Below the pieces are notes generated by a model. The model saw only the letters and a list, made by a program, of their open reading frames with translations, searched no databases and was not told where the DNA came from. This document shows positions 16,394-25,212 of a stretch of DNA of 64,000 nt, one piece after another; positions within the stretch are counted from its first letter, which is position 1; each line of letters opens with the position of its first letter. The stretch is from Bog-159 sp963709155 (GTDB lineage Bacteria; Acidobacteriota; Terriglobia; Bryobacterales; Bryobacteraceae), in contig CAVPVD010000005.1 in NCBI GenBank assembly GCA_963709155.1, positions 124,001 to 188,000 on the forward strand. The letters are read 5' to 3'. The position numbers and the translations under genes are program-made.

Positions 16394-17245
16394 TCAAACT
16401 GCGCCGACGATTTGGGCGTGGTTGGTCAGTTCACCGATTTCGGGGATGCGGATGGTCACCACGTCGCCCGCCGCCAGCGCCGCGTCCTCCGGCACAATGA
16501 TGCCGGTGCCGGTGAGCAGCACGGTTCCCGCCGGCGTCGGATTGGCGCGCCGCAGGTATTCGATCAGGGTCTCGAACTTGCGGTGCAGTTTCGCGGTGGA
16601 CACACTGCCGGAGAAAATCTGCCGGCCCTCGCGCTCGATCGTGCAGGTCATCTCCAGGTTGTAAGGATCGGGCAGATCGTCCGCCGTCACAATCACCGGC
16701 CCCAGCGCGCAACAGGCTGTATAGACCTTCGATTGCGGCAGGTAAAGAGCATTTTCGCGCTCGATATCCCATGCCGAGACGTCGTTCGCCAGCGTGTATC
16801 CGGCGATGTCGCCTTTGCTGCCGAGCACCAGCGCAAGCTCGGGCTCGGGCGCCGTGAAACGCGAGTCCGCGCGGATGCCGATCGCCTGGCCCGTCCCCAC
16901 GCAAACGCGCGCCGTCCCCTTGAAGAAAACCTCGGGGCGCGGTTCGCGGTACACATGCGCGTACATGCCTTCGCGGGTGCCATGCTCCGCGTCGCGGAAC
17001 GACGCGCTAGTCTCGTACGTGCAGCCGCAGGCCCAGACCTCTGCCGGCACGATGGGTATCGCCGGTGTTTGCGGCTGCGCATGATGGCTGGCCAGGCGCG
17101 CGGTGGTCTTCGCCAACGAGACTCCCTGCGCTTCCGACCGGCGAATCAGGTCGGCCACCGTGTATCCCGGTACCGCGCGGGCCAAGTCCCCTTCGAATAC
17201 GGCGGCCAGATAGCCGCCTTCGGCTTTGATTTGTCCAAGACGCAT
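16394..17245 (-). CDS. Fumarylacetoacetate hydrolase (FAH) family enzyme
   Basis: A 283-residue protein with a C-terminal FAH fold. Metal-ligand candidates are Glu134 and Glu136 (APEPELALVLG) and Asp155 (YTLANDVSAWDIE). LPQSKVYTACCALGP, FSGSVSTAKLHRKFETLIEYL and VLLTGTGIIVPEDAALAAGD are typical blocks. The size suits 2-keto-3-deoxy-sugar-acid dehydratases as well as FAA hydrolases. The adjacent aldehyde dehydrogenase suggests dehydration of 2-keto-3-deoxypentonate to 2-oxoglutarate semialdehyde, which is inference from context. Its ATG overlaps the aldehyde dehydrogenase stop by one base. Confidence 0.85.
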   Translation of the reverse strand: MRLGQIKAEGGYLAAVFEGDLARAVPGYTVADLIRRSEAQGVSLAKTTARLASHHAQPQTPAIPIVPAEVWACGCTYETSASFRDAEHGTREGMYAHVYREPRPEVFFKGTARVCVGTGQAIGIRADSRFTAPEPELALVLGSKGDIAGYTLANDVSAWDIERENALYLPQSKVYTACCALGPVIVTADDLPDPYNLEMTCTIEREGRQIFSGSVSTAKLHRKFETLIEYLRRANPTPAGTVLLTGTGIIVPEDAALAAGDVVTIRIPEIGELTNHAQIVGAV

Positions 17246-18696
17246 TAGTATTTCAAGTAAACAGTTTTGTAGTCGCTGTAAAAGTCGAGCGCCGCCGGTC
17301 CTTGTTCCTTCGGCCCGAAACTGGATTCCTTCGTTCCGCCGAAGGGCAACTGATATTCCACGCCGGCGCTGGGCAGATTGACGGTTAGCAGTCCCGCTTC
17401 CATCCGGTAAACGAATTCGAACACGCGTGACAGATTGTTAGTCTGGATCGAAGCGGAAAGCCCAAATGGAATGTCGTTGGCGATACGCATGGCGTCCTCG
17501 AAATCGCGCGCCCGCATCACGGCCAGCACGGGTCCGAAGATTTCTTCCCGCGCGATAGTCATCCCCGGCGTCACGTCCGCGAATACCGTAGGCTCCACGT
17601 AATAGCCCGCTCCGTAATCCTCGCCGGTGAGCCGCCGGCCGCCAATCCTCGGCTCGCCGGCCTCTCTTCGCCCGATTTCGATGTAGCGCAGCACCGTGTC
17701 CAGTTGGGACTGGTCCACGCAGGGGCCGATGTCGGTCGTATTAACCATGCCGTCGCCGATCTTGAGTTTACGTGTCCGCTCCACCACCGCCTCCAGGAAG
17801 CGGTCGTAGATGCCATCTTCCACGATAACGCGGCTGGTGGCCGTGCATTTCTGGCCGGTGGAGAAGAACGCGGCATTCACGGTGTTCTCGACCGCGGCGT
17901 TGAAGTCGGCGTCGGCCAGCACAATGGTGGGATTCTTGCCGCCCATTTCGAGTTGGATGCGCAAGCGCCGTTTGGAGGCTTCGCCGTGCAGCCAGTTGCC
18001 GATCTGGCAGGAGCCCGTGAACGAGATGGCCTTGACCGGCGGGGCATCCACCAGGGCCTGCCCCAGTTCTCCGCCGGGTCCCGCCACGAAATTGACCACG
18101 CCCTTCGGCAAACCGGCTTCCTCCAGCGCTTTTACCAGGCGCCAGGCGCTCAGCGGCGCCGCGCTGGCAGGCTTCAGGACCACGGTGTTGCCGCAGATGA
18201 GCGCGGGCGCCAGCTTCCATGCGGGGATCGCACTGGGAAAATTCCACGGTGTGATCAGGCCCACCACCCCGATCGGTTTGCGAATGGCGAACATGTGTAC
18301 GCGATCCCGCTCGGAAGGCACCAGCAGACCTTCCAGGCGCGATCCCTCGCCGCCGAAATACCGGAAGATGTTGATGGCGCGGCGGACTTCGCCTTTGGCC
18401 TCGCCCACGGTCTTGCCCTCTTCGCGGGTCATATCCTCCGCGACCGCCTGTAACCGCGCTTCCAGGAGTTCCGCGGCTTTGTAAAGGATCGCGCCGCGCG
18501 CCGGGGCATTCAGATTGGCCCAGGCGGGCAATGCGCGCGCGGCTGCCGCGGCGGCTTCCGCGATATCGCCCGCCGTGCCCTTCACGAACAGACCCACAAC
18601 CTGGTCCGTCCGGGCCGGGTTCCGGTTTTCAAAATGCGAGCCGCTATCGGTCCACTGCCCGTCGATGTAGTTGGGAAAAACGGGGATATCCATCAT
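17245..18696 (-). CDS. Aldehyde dehydrogenase (candidate 2-oxoglutarate semialdehyde dehydrogenase)
   Basis: A 483-residue NAD(P)-dependent aldehyde dehydrogenase. The cofactor region is TPWNFPSAIPAWKLAPALICGN and ISFTGSCQIG; the general base is Glu in LEMGGKNP (about 250) and the nucleophile is Cys in TGQKCTATS (about 284). EEIFGPVLAV and the C-terminal GGTKESSFGPKEQG complete the family pattern. This sequence type includes ketoglutaric semialdehyde dehydrogenases, and the paired FAH-family gene fits the end of an oxidative pentose pathway. It is the third gene of a four-gene minus-strand unit after the M16 and LemA genes. Confidence 0.88.
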   Translation of the reverse strand: MMDIPVFPNYIDGQWTDSGSHFENRNPARTDQVVGLFVKGTAGDIAEAAAAAARALPAWANLNAPARGAILYKAAELLEARLQAVAEDMTREEGKTVGEAKGEVRRAINIFRYFGGEGSRLEGLLVPSERDRVHMFAIRKPIGVVGLITPWNFPSAIPAWKLAPALICGNTVVLKPASAAPLSAWRLVKALEEAGLPKGVVNFVAGPGGELGQALVDAPPVKAISFTGSCQIGNWLHGEASKRRLRIQLEMGGKNPTIVLADADFNAAVENTVNAAFFSTGQKCTATSRVIVEDGIYDRFLEAVVERTRKLKIGDGMVNTTDIGPCVDQSQLDTVLRYIEIGRREAGEPRIGGRRLTGEDYGAGYYVEPTVFADVTPGMTIAREEIFGPVLAVMRARDFEDAMRIANDIPFGLSASIQTNNLSRVFEFVYRMEAGLLTVNLPSAGVEYQLPFGGTKESSFGPKEQGPAALDFYSDYKTVYLKY

Positions 18697-18707
18697 GGTG
18701 TCGAAAG

Positions 18708-19238
18708 TCAGATTGCAGGCGTTTGGAAATATGCGTCGATCTTGTCCAGGCGCGTCAGCGAAGACACAACGTTATTCGGAAATAAATCCAGGCGCGCGTT
18801 ATAGTGTTCCACGGCTTCGTTGTATTTACGGCGGGCCACCGCGATCTGGTATTCGGCGCTCTTCAGCGCTTCCAGCAGATCGCCGTATCGCTTGCTGCCC
18901 TCTAGCTTGCGATAGTTTTCCACCTGCAGCATCAGGCGTGCCAGGGATTCGTCCAGTTGTGCGTTCGCCTGAATCTTTTCCTGCTGTGTATGTGCGGCCA
19001 CCAGTACATTGCGCGCATCGTTCACCCCCAGGATGGTGGCGGCTTCCACGGGCGCCTCCGCCTGCACTAAACTCGTCAATTCCGGCACGATGCCGGCGCG
19101 ATGCTCCAGGGCGGCATCCACCTGCGCCCAGTCGGCATCGATCGCGTGGCGCTCCGAGACCAGATCCTTGCGGATGCTCAGGCACCGCGCGCCAAAAACC
19201 AGGGCCGCGGCCACCACAGCCAGCACCAGAAATTTCAT
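18708..19238 (-). CDS. LemA family protein
   Basis: A 176-residue protein with one N-terminal TM anchor (residues 3-20) and a long helical bundle. The LemA hallmark is near the C-terminus: IAVARRKYNEAVEHYNARLDLFPNNVV, followed by DAYFQTP. Spacing is 3 bases after the M16 peptidase stop and 11 bases before the aldehyde dehydrogenase. LemA proteins sit on the membrane with an exposed helical domain and often accompany proteases; no clear activity is known. Confidence 0.85.
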   Translation of the reverse strand: MKFLVLAVVAAALVFGARCLSIRKDLVSERHAIDADWAQVDAALEHRAGIVPELTSLVQAEAPVEAATILGVNDARNVLVAAHTQQEKIQANAQLDESLARLMLQVENYRKLEGSKRYGDLLEALKSAEYQIAVARRKYNEAVEHYNARLDLFPNNVVSSLTRLDKIDAYFQTPAI

Positions 19239-19241
19239 AGC

Positions 19242-20528
19242 TCAGCACACCAGGTCTTCGCGGCCGATCTTGAAACCATCCAGATTGCCCAAGATGGTGA
19301 GGGCAATCTGTTTTGGATCGAAGAACGCCTGCGCGATGCGCTGCACGTCGGCGGCGCTCACCTGTTCGATGCTTTCCACCAGCTCGTCCAGGGTAAAGAA
19401 CCGGCCGAAATACATCTCCTGTCGCGCCAGGTTCGACATGCGGCTGGAAGTCGATTCCAAACTCAGCATCAGGGAGCCCTTTAAGTGGTCCTTGGCGCGG
19501 CGCAATTCTTCGTCGCTGACGCCGTCTTCCTTGAGCTCCCTGAATTCCTTGACAATGGATTCCACCACCTTGCCCGCCGATTCGATGGATGTGCCCGCGT
19601 AGATCGACAGGCAGCCCGTGTCGCGGTAAGGACTCAGCTCCGAAAAGACCGCATAAGCCAGGCCCTGCCGCTCGCGGATATTCTGAAAAAGACGCGAGCT
19701 CATGCCGCCGCCCAGCAGCGTATTCAGCACATAACAGGCAAAGCGCTCCTCGTGCGGCAGCGGGTATGAAGGCACACCCAGGCACAGGTGGACCTGCTCC
19801 AGAGATTTCTTGTTGCGCAGGGCGATGCGCGCGTGCGTGGCCGGAGCCTGGTCGGCGGGCGCCGATCCGTTGGGCGGCAGCGATGCGAAATGCTGGCTCA
19901 CCAGCTTGACCAGCGCTTCGTGCGTCAGGTTTCCGGCCGCCGTGATCAGCAGGTTGGCCGGCGCATACACGGCCCGGTAATAATCGCCGATAGTCTGGCT
20001 GTTGAACCGCTTCACCGTCTCCCGCGTGCCCAGGATGGGTTTGCCCAGCGGATGGTCTTTCCAGAAGTTCGAGGAGAAGATTTCGTGGACCAGGTAGTCC
20101 GGGCTGTCTTCCTCCATCTTGATTTCTTCCAGAATGACGCCCTTTTCCTTGTCGATGTCCTCGTCCCGGAAGAGCGGATGCAGCACCAGGTCGGAAAGCA
20201 CGTCGAAGGCTAGAGGCAGATGCTGGTCGAGCACTTTTGTGTTGAAACAGACCAGTTCCTTGGCCGTGAAAGCGTCCAGGTTGCCGCCCACCGAATCCAC
20301 CGATCGCGCGATATCTTCCGCGGAGCGGCTGGTGGTGCCCTTGAAGAGCATATGCTCAATGAAGTGCGAGAGGCCGTTCTGCTCTGAGTTTTCGCGGCGT
20401 GAGCCGGTGCCGATCCAGATGCCCACAGAGATGGAGCGCACGTGCGGCATCGCCTCCGTGATCACCCGCACCCCATTGGGGAGTCTGGTCATTTCGATGT
20501 CGCGCACGGGGGTTACGGTGGTGGCCAT
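19242..20528 (-). CDS. M16 family zinc peptidase (PqqL/MPP-like)
   Basis: A 428-residue two-lobed protein. The inverted zinc motif HFIEH is at residues 55-59 with the further ligand Glu in VILEEIKMEED (about 134-135). The second lobe carries LLGGGMSSRLFQNIRERQGLAYAV, the R/Y substrate-binding segment. The protein matches bacterial processing-peptidase homologues (about 420 residues) in length. No signal peptide is visible, so it probably acts in the cytoplasm. It is the first gene of the minus-strand unit with LemA. Confidence 0.92.
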   Translation of the reverse strand: MATTVTPVRDIEMTRLPNGVRVITEAMPHVRSISVGIWIGTGSRRENSEQNGLSHFIEHMLFKGTTSRSAEDIARSVDSVGGNLDAFTAKELVCFNTKVLDQHLPLAFDVLSDLVLHPLFRDEDIDKEKGVILEEIKMEEDSPDYLVHEIFSSNFWKDHPLGKPILGTRETVKRFNSQTIGDYYRAVYAPANLLITAAGNLTHEALVKLVSQHFASLPPNGSAPADQAPATHARIALRNKKSLEQVHLCLGVPSYPLPHEERFACYVLNTLLGGGMSSRLFQNIRERQGLAYAVFSELSPYRDTGCLSIYAGTSIESAGKVVESIVKEFRELKEDGVSDEELRRAKDHLKGSLMLSLESTSSRMSNLARQEMYFGRFFTLDELVESIEQVSAADVQRIAQAFFDPKQIALTILGNLDGFKIGREDLVC

Positions 20529-20606
20529 AATGGACGGGGCTTACCGGTTGCTGCTCCTTCTATTTAGGATACATCCTGTGGCCCTGGCCGTGGCGCGGGT
20601 AGTCTT

Positions 20607-20691
20607 GGAGGGCGGGCAATCCTGCCCGCAGCCGGCTTTCAGCCGGCTAGCCGCCTGAAAAGGCGGCTGCGGCCAGGATTGGCCGCCCCAC
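20607..20691 (+). repeat. Palindromic intergenic element, family A, copy 2 (full length)
   Basis: It opens GGAGGGCGGGCAATCCTGCC and carries two internal hairpins, GCCGGCTTTCAGCCGGC and GCCGCCTGAAAAGGCGGC. It closes CCAGGATTGGCCGCCCCAC, which is partly complementary to the opening arm, so the whole unit can fold as a branched cruciform. A conserved flank (ATCTGGTTTTTCA) follows. It lies upstream of the ADOP permease gene. Confidence 0.9.
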
Positions 20692-20749
20692 ATCTGGTTT
20701 TTCAAGTCCCGCTCTTTGCGCTACGCTAGAAAAACATGCAAGGAGGGAT

Positions 20750-23224
20750 ATGGCGTTCCTTACCCGCTTTCGATCCTGGTTGCAACCGGATCTGTTCGGA
20801 TCGTGCCTGCGCGACATCGACTACGGTCTGCGCATGCTGCGTAGGAATCCCGGCTTCGCGGCACTGGCCGTTCTGACGCTGGGCTTGGGCATCGGCGCAG
20901 CCACGGCCGTCTTCACCTTGGTAAACGCGGTCCTCTTGCGCGCGCTGCCTTACCGCGATCCCCAGCAATTGGTCTTTCTGTGGCAGCCCAATCCGCACTT
21001 CCCGGGTGTGCCGCTCGAAGCTTTTGGCCCCTTCAACGCGGACTTCTACGCCTGGCAACAACAAAGCCGCTCGTTTGCGCACCTGGCCCTATTTACCAAC
21101 GACAGGATGAATCTTTCCGCGAATGGCAGCGCCGTGCGCATCGACGGCTCTCGGGTTACGGGAGAGTTCTTTCAGCTTCTGGGGACCGCGCCCGAACTAG
21201 GCCGCACCGTGGGCGCCGATGACGACCAGCCCGGAAAAGGGCAGGTTGCCGTAATCAGCCACAGGCTGTGGCAGGCACGCTTCGGTTTCGCGCGGGATGT
21301 GCTGGGCAAGGAACTGCTGCTCGACGCCCGGCCCTACCGCGTCGTGGGCGTGATGCCCGCTGGCTTTGCCTTTCCCCACGGGACGGAGAGCCTGGATACG
21401 GTCGGCAAGGCTACCGATGTCTGGGTGCCCTGGGCCATGACGGCAAAACAGAAGTCGTCCTGGGAAGAAGGTTCCGGCAACGCCATCGGACGCATCCGGC
21501 CCGGCGTCTCGCTGCGCCAGGCCCAAGCCGAGATGAGCGCGATCGTGGCCCGCCTCGACCCGCTCCGCTTGCCGCCGTTTCGGGGCGCGGAGGCCGTCGT
21601 GCGGCCGTTCGACGTCTCCATCGCCGGATCGTCGCGCCGCGCCCTGCTGATTTTTCTGGGCGCCGTAGTGCTGGTCTTGCTGATCGCCTGCAGCAATGTG
21701 GCCAGCCTGGTCCTGGCGCGGGCGAATGGCAGAACTCTCGAAATCGGCCTGCGTACCGCGCTGGGCGCTTCCCGGCTGCGCCTGATCCGTCAACTGCTGG
21801 CCGAATCGATGTGCCTGTCCGCGGCCGGAGGGATTCTGGGTGTGCTGGCGGCTTCGGTTGCCATCCGGATTCTGACGCGCCTGAATCCGGCTGGAATCCC
21901 GCGCCTGGACGAAGTTTCGATTGACTGGCGAGTCCTGCTGTTCAGCATCTCGGTGTCCGTGGCGGCGGCCGGCTTATGCGGAGTGTTCCCTGCGCTGTCC
22001 GCGTCGCGATCCGATCTGAACGAGGTGCTGAAGAGCTCGGGCAATCGCACCGTGAAAGGCCCCGCCGGCCGGCTGCATCGCGCATTCATGGTTGCCGAAG
22101 TCGCGCTCACCTTCATCCTGCTGGCCGGATCTGGGTTGCTGATTCGTAGCTTTCTCCGCTTGCAATCCGTGGACAAAGGCTTTGCCCCGTCCTCTACGCT
22201 GACGATGAGCATTCAACTCGACGCCCGCTACAACCAACGCGAACGGCATAATGCCTTCTTTCGCGACTTGATCGGCCGGGCCAACGCCTTGCCCGGGGTG
22301 GAAGCGGCCGCGGCCATCAACTACCTGCCTCTCGGCGGCGGCGAATCGGTGGGCACCGGACTGCAGGTGGAAGGCCGCCCCTTCGATGAAAAGATATTAT
22401 TTGAAGACCGCTCCATCACGCCGCGCTACTTTGCGGTCATGCGCATCCCGTTACTGAGCGGCAGGACCTTCACCGATGGCGATGTAGCCGGCAGTCTTCC
22501 GGTGGCCATTGTGAACCACAGCTTTGCCAGGAGGTTTTTCCCCTGGCAGGATCCAGTTGGAAAGCGGTGCCACTTCGGCGACACATGGTGGACCCTCGTC
22601 GGCGTGGCCGGCGACGTGCGCCACACCAGCCTGGAAGCCGCGCCGCCGCTCCAGATCTATAGACCCATGTGGCAATCCGGCTCCAACTCCACCTCTGTGG
22701 CCGTGCGCAGCAGACTCGCCGCGGATAGCCTGGCTTCCAGCATGCGCGCATTGGTGCGAGAGCTCGATCCGGCGGTAGCGGTGGATGGCGTGCGCACCAT
22801 GAGCCAGTTGGTTTCCGAATCCACCGCCGAGCGGCGTTTTCAAACACTCCTTCTGACTGCCTTCGGGGGCATCGCTCTATTGCTGTCGCTGGTGGGATTG
22901 TACGGCCTGATGACTTACTCGGTCGCGCAAAGAACCGCCGAGATCGGCATCCGCATGGCTTTGGGGGCGCAGCGCAGCCGGGTCATGCGCATGATTCTAC
23001 AGCAGGGCGCCGCCCTGGCCATCGCCGGCATTGCGCTGGGATTCGCGGGCGCGTGGATCCTGACGCGTTGGATGGCGAGTCTGCTGTTTGAAGTCCAGCC
23101 GGACGACGCGGCCACCTTCGGCGTCGTTGCGATCCTGTTTTGTGCCATCGCGCTGGCCGCGTGCTATGTGCCGGCACGGCGCGCCACCCGCGTCGATCCT
23201 ATGATTGCGCTGCGCTATGAGTGA
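20750..23224 (+). CDS. ADOP-type (acidobacterial duplicated orphan permease) MacB-like protein
   Basis: An 824-residue protein made of two FtsX/MacB permease repeats. Each repeat has a periplasmic MacB_PCD-like domain: TM1 in PGFAALAVLTLGLGIGAATAVFTLVNAVLLR, three TM segments around 300-420, then a second copy with TM near 440 and three at the C-terminus (SVAQRTAEIGIRMALGAQR; ARRATRVDPMIALRYE). No ATPase is adjacent, as usual for ADOPs. The cytoplasmic prefix of about 60 residues found in many ADOPs is missing. AGGAGG sits only 3 bases before the ATG, which is unusually close. The stop overlaps the convergent PhyH gene by 10 bases. Confidence 0.92.
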   Translation: MAFLTRFRSWLQPDLFGSCLRDIDYGLRMLRRNPGFAALAVLTLGLGIGAATAVFTLVNAVLLRALPYRDPQQLVFLWQPNPHFPGVPLEAFGPFNADFYAWQQQSRSFAHLALFTNDRMNLSANGSAVRIDGSRVTGEFFQLLGTAPELGRTVGADDDQPGKGQVAVISHRLWQARFGFARDVLGKELLLDARPYRVVGVMPAGFAFPHGTESLDTVGKATDVWVPWAMTAKQKSSWEEGSGNAIGRIRPGVSLRQAQAEMSAIVARLDPLRLPPFRGAEAVVRPFDVSIAGSSRRALLIFLGAVVLVLLIACSNVASLVLARANGRTLEIGLRTALGASRLRLIRQLLAESMCLSAAGGILGVLAASVAIRILTRLNPAGIPRLDEVSIDWRVLLFSISVSVAAAGLCGVFPALSASRSDLNEVLKSSGNRTVKGPAGRLHRAFMVAEVALTFILLAGSGLLIRSFLRLQSVDKGFAPSSTLTMSIQLDARYNQRERHNAFFRDLIGRANALPGVEAAAAINYLPLGGGESVGTGLQVEGRPFDEKILFEDRSITPRYFAVMRIPLLSGRTFTDGDVAGSLPVAIVNHSFARRFFPWQDPVGKRCHFGDTWWTLVGVAGDVRHTSLEAAPPLQIYRPMWQSGSNSTSVAVRSRLAADSLASSMRALVRELDPAVAVDGVRTMSQLVSESTAERRFQTLLLTAFGGIALLLSLVGLYGLMTYSVAQRTAEIGIRMALGAQRSRVMRMILQQGAALAIAGIALGFAGAWILTRWMASLLFEVQPDDAATFGVVAILFCAIALAACYVPARRATRVDPMIALRYE

Positions 23225-23943
23225 GGAAAGCGCATGATCTCGCGCTGCTCCGGGGTGAGCGATCGCCATACCGCGGCTGGAATGGTGTTGACGTCGCGGC
23301 TGTCATCGGCATACCAGCGCCGCACGTAGCGGATCGTAAGCAGCGCGCGCGGCGTCCCGGTCAGGTTGGGAGTGCCGCGGTGTACCGCCCAGGGATGCCG
23401 GATTAGCACATCGCCCAGTTGCAAATTGATCGGCTGCCACCCGATCTCTCCCTCCTCCACGGCCCGCAAGGCTTCGTCCCTTTTCATTCTGTGCGTTCCG
23501 GCCGCAATCTCGATGGGACCATTTTCCGGTGCGATGTCGATTAGGCCAAAGCTGACCACCATCATATAAATGGGTAGCGCCATCTCCGGAGCCTCCGCGA
23601 AAAGAGGGTACCGGTAATCGACATGCGGCTGCTGGTGCGTCGACCCCAGCACCGGCGTGTCGCAACCCCATTGATCCGCCACGATCCTTTTGCCCATTAC
23701 GCCGCGGGCGATCTCCAGTATCCCGGCATCGAAGAAGAACTCCGGCGCAAAGCAGGGCGGTGCGAAAGGCATTGGAAGAAAGTGCCGGTGTTCGCCGCGG
23801 TTTGGCTTGTCCCGGTTTTTTTCCAGATAGTCCAGCAGCAGCGGCCAAAAGGCTTCCCGGCAATTCTCGATTGGAGGCTTGGCTAAATGCCCTCTGAGCA
23901 CGCAGAAGCCCTGTTCTGCGAGTTCCCGGGTGGCGTCGCGCAT
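23215..23943 (-). CDS. Phytanoyl-CoA dioxygenase (PhyH) family protein
   Basis: A 242-residue Fe(II)/2-oxoglutarate oxygenase. The iron triad appears as HVDYR (His-X-Asp) and a distal His in IRHPWAVHRGTPN, with the 2-oxoglutarate-binding Arg in the following PRALLTIRY. The start MRDATRELAEQGFCVLRG at 23943 gives a normal N-terminus; the frame stays open to 24015. It lies 16 bases after the GT4 gene on the same strand, so the two are probably co-transcribed. The substrate is unknown. Confidence 0.85.
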   Translation of the reverse strand: MRDATRELAEQGFCVLRGHLAKPPIENCREAFWPLLLDYLEKNRDKPNRGEHRHFLPMPFAPPCFAPEFFFDAGILEIARGVMGKRIVADQWGCDTPVLGSTHQQPHVDYRYPLFAEAPEMALPIYMMVVSFGLIDIAPENGPIEIAAGTHRMKRDEALRAVEEGEIGWQPINLQLGDVLIRHPWAVHRGTPNLTGTPRALLTIRYVRRWYADDSRDVNTIPAAVWRSLTPEQREIMRFPHS

Positions 23944-23959
23944 TTTGCACCCAATGAGG

Positions 23960-25033
23960 TCATCCCTCCGTAATCGAGCGGACCCATGCCTCAAACCGAT
24001 CCGCCATCTGGACAAACGAGAATTCCATGGCGCGCGCGGCAGCCATGCGGCGGTCCAGCTTGACGGCCTCCCGCACGCCCGCGATCAGCCCGGCTACGCC
24101 GGATTCGTATGGGACGAGAATGCCGTTCCGGCCGTGCTCGACGATCTCCGCCGGGCCGCCTCTGTCGTACGCGACCACGGGCGTGCCGCACGCCAATGAT
24201 TCGACGACGGTGTTGCCGAAAGCCTCGATCCAGTGCGGTGTCACCAGTGCGGCGCGCGCATTCCCGTAACGCTTCTGCAACTCCGCCGGCGGCAGAAATC
24301 CGTGATAAACCACGTGTGCTCCGGCATCCTGGATCAGCGCCTGCCAATACGCTTCGTCCTGGACTTTGCCGCAAACATCCAGCGGCATGTCCAGCGCGCG
24401 CGCCACCGCAATGGCATCCTCCAGACCCTTCTCGCGCGAGATACGTCCCGCCCAGCAGAGCCGGTCGCAGGGCTGCGCCTGGTATTTAAAGACCGCTGTG
24501 TCCACGCCCCCATAGAGCAAATGTACCCGCTCCGCCTGCAGGAACGGATAGGTCCGCACCTGCGTGCCGGTATACATGGCCAGCCTCAGCCCGCCCTCCC
24601 GCCAGCGCCGTTCGATGATGCCGTCCACCTCGTCGATGGCGGAAGCGATCGTGATCCAATGCGCCAACGGTGTGGTGAACCAGGGCGTCAGGTAAAACGG
24701 CAGCCAATCGTAGCTCATGCCGATGACGATGTCGTAATGGCTCTGCAGGCGCTGTGCCTGGTCCCACATGTTTTCCAGCACGCCGCGCGTGTTCACTATG
24801 GTGCGTGCGGCGCGGTCGGCACGCGTGGCGCTGGCGCTCATCTCGCCCGCCACGGGATAGAGTTTGACATCCGCGGCAGGCGCCGCGCTCCCGGCCGGCG
24901 CGATAATCCCGATCTGGTGCCCGCGCGCCGCAAGGATCGGGGACAGGTTCAGCAGGTGAGTTTCGACGCCGCCGGCTTCCCCCGATCCCAGGGGGCCCAC
25001 GGGAGGCGTGACGATGAGAATGCGGAAGCGCAA
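23960..25033 (-). CDS. Glycosyltransferase family 4
   Basis: About 357 residues of GT-B fold: RILIVTPPVGPLGSGEAGGVETH (acceptor-domain glycine loop), CWAGRISREKGLEDAIAVA, then HWIEAFGNTVVESLACGTPVVAY with the EX7E pair. No ATG lies near the natural N-terminus; TTG at 25033 begins the protein just before FRILIV, while an ATG at 25078 would add a basic stretch of 15 residues. It is similar to sucrose/trehalose-synthase-like enzymes but the donor cannot be named. Confidence 0.85.
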   Translation of the reverse strand: MRFRILIVTPPVGPLGSGEAGGVETHLLNLSPILAARGHQIGIIAPAGSAAPAADVKLYPVAGEMSASATRADRAARTIVNTRGVLENMWDQAQRLQSHYDIVIGMSYDWLPFYLTPWFTTPLAHWITIASAIDEVDGIIERRWREGGLRLAMYTGTQVRTYPFLQAERVHLLYGGVDTAVFKYQAQPCDRLCWAGRISREKGLEDAIAVARALDMPLDVCGKVQDEAYWQALIQDAGAHVVYHGFLPPAELQKRYGNARAALVTPHWIEAFGNTVVESLACGTPVVAYDRGGPAEIVEHGRNGILVPYESGVAGLIAGVREAVKLDRRMAAARAMEFSFVQMADRFEAWVRSITEG

Positions 25034-25093
25034 ATGTTTTATACGCCGTGAAACAGCGGCGAGACCCCTTCGAGGCACCGTCGAAAACTCACC

Positions 25094-25168
25094 GTGGGGC
25101 GGGCAATCATGCCCGCAGCCGCCTTTTCAGGCGGCTAGGCCGGCTGCGGCCAAGATTGGCCGCCCCAC
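25094..25168 (+). repeat. Palindromic intergenic element, family A, copy 3
   Basis: GTGGGGCGGGCAATCATGCC opens the element, GCCGCCTTTTCAGGCGGC forms the internal hairpin and CAAGATTGGCCGCCCCAC closes it. The second internal hairpin is reduced to GCCGGC. It lies between the GT4 gene and the response regulator-phosphatase gene. Confidence 0.9.
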
Positions 25169-25212
25169 TACTCTTGGTTTCGTCATCTTTGCGGACCGCT
25201 GCCGGCCTTCTC

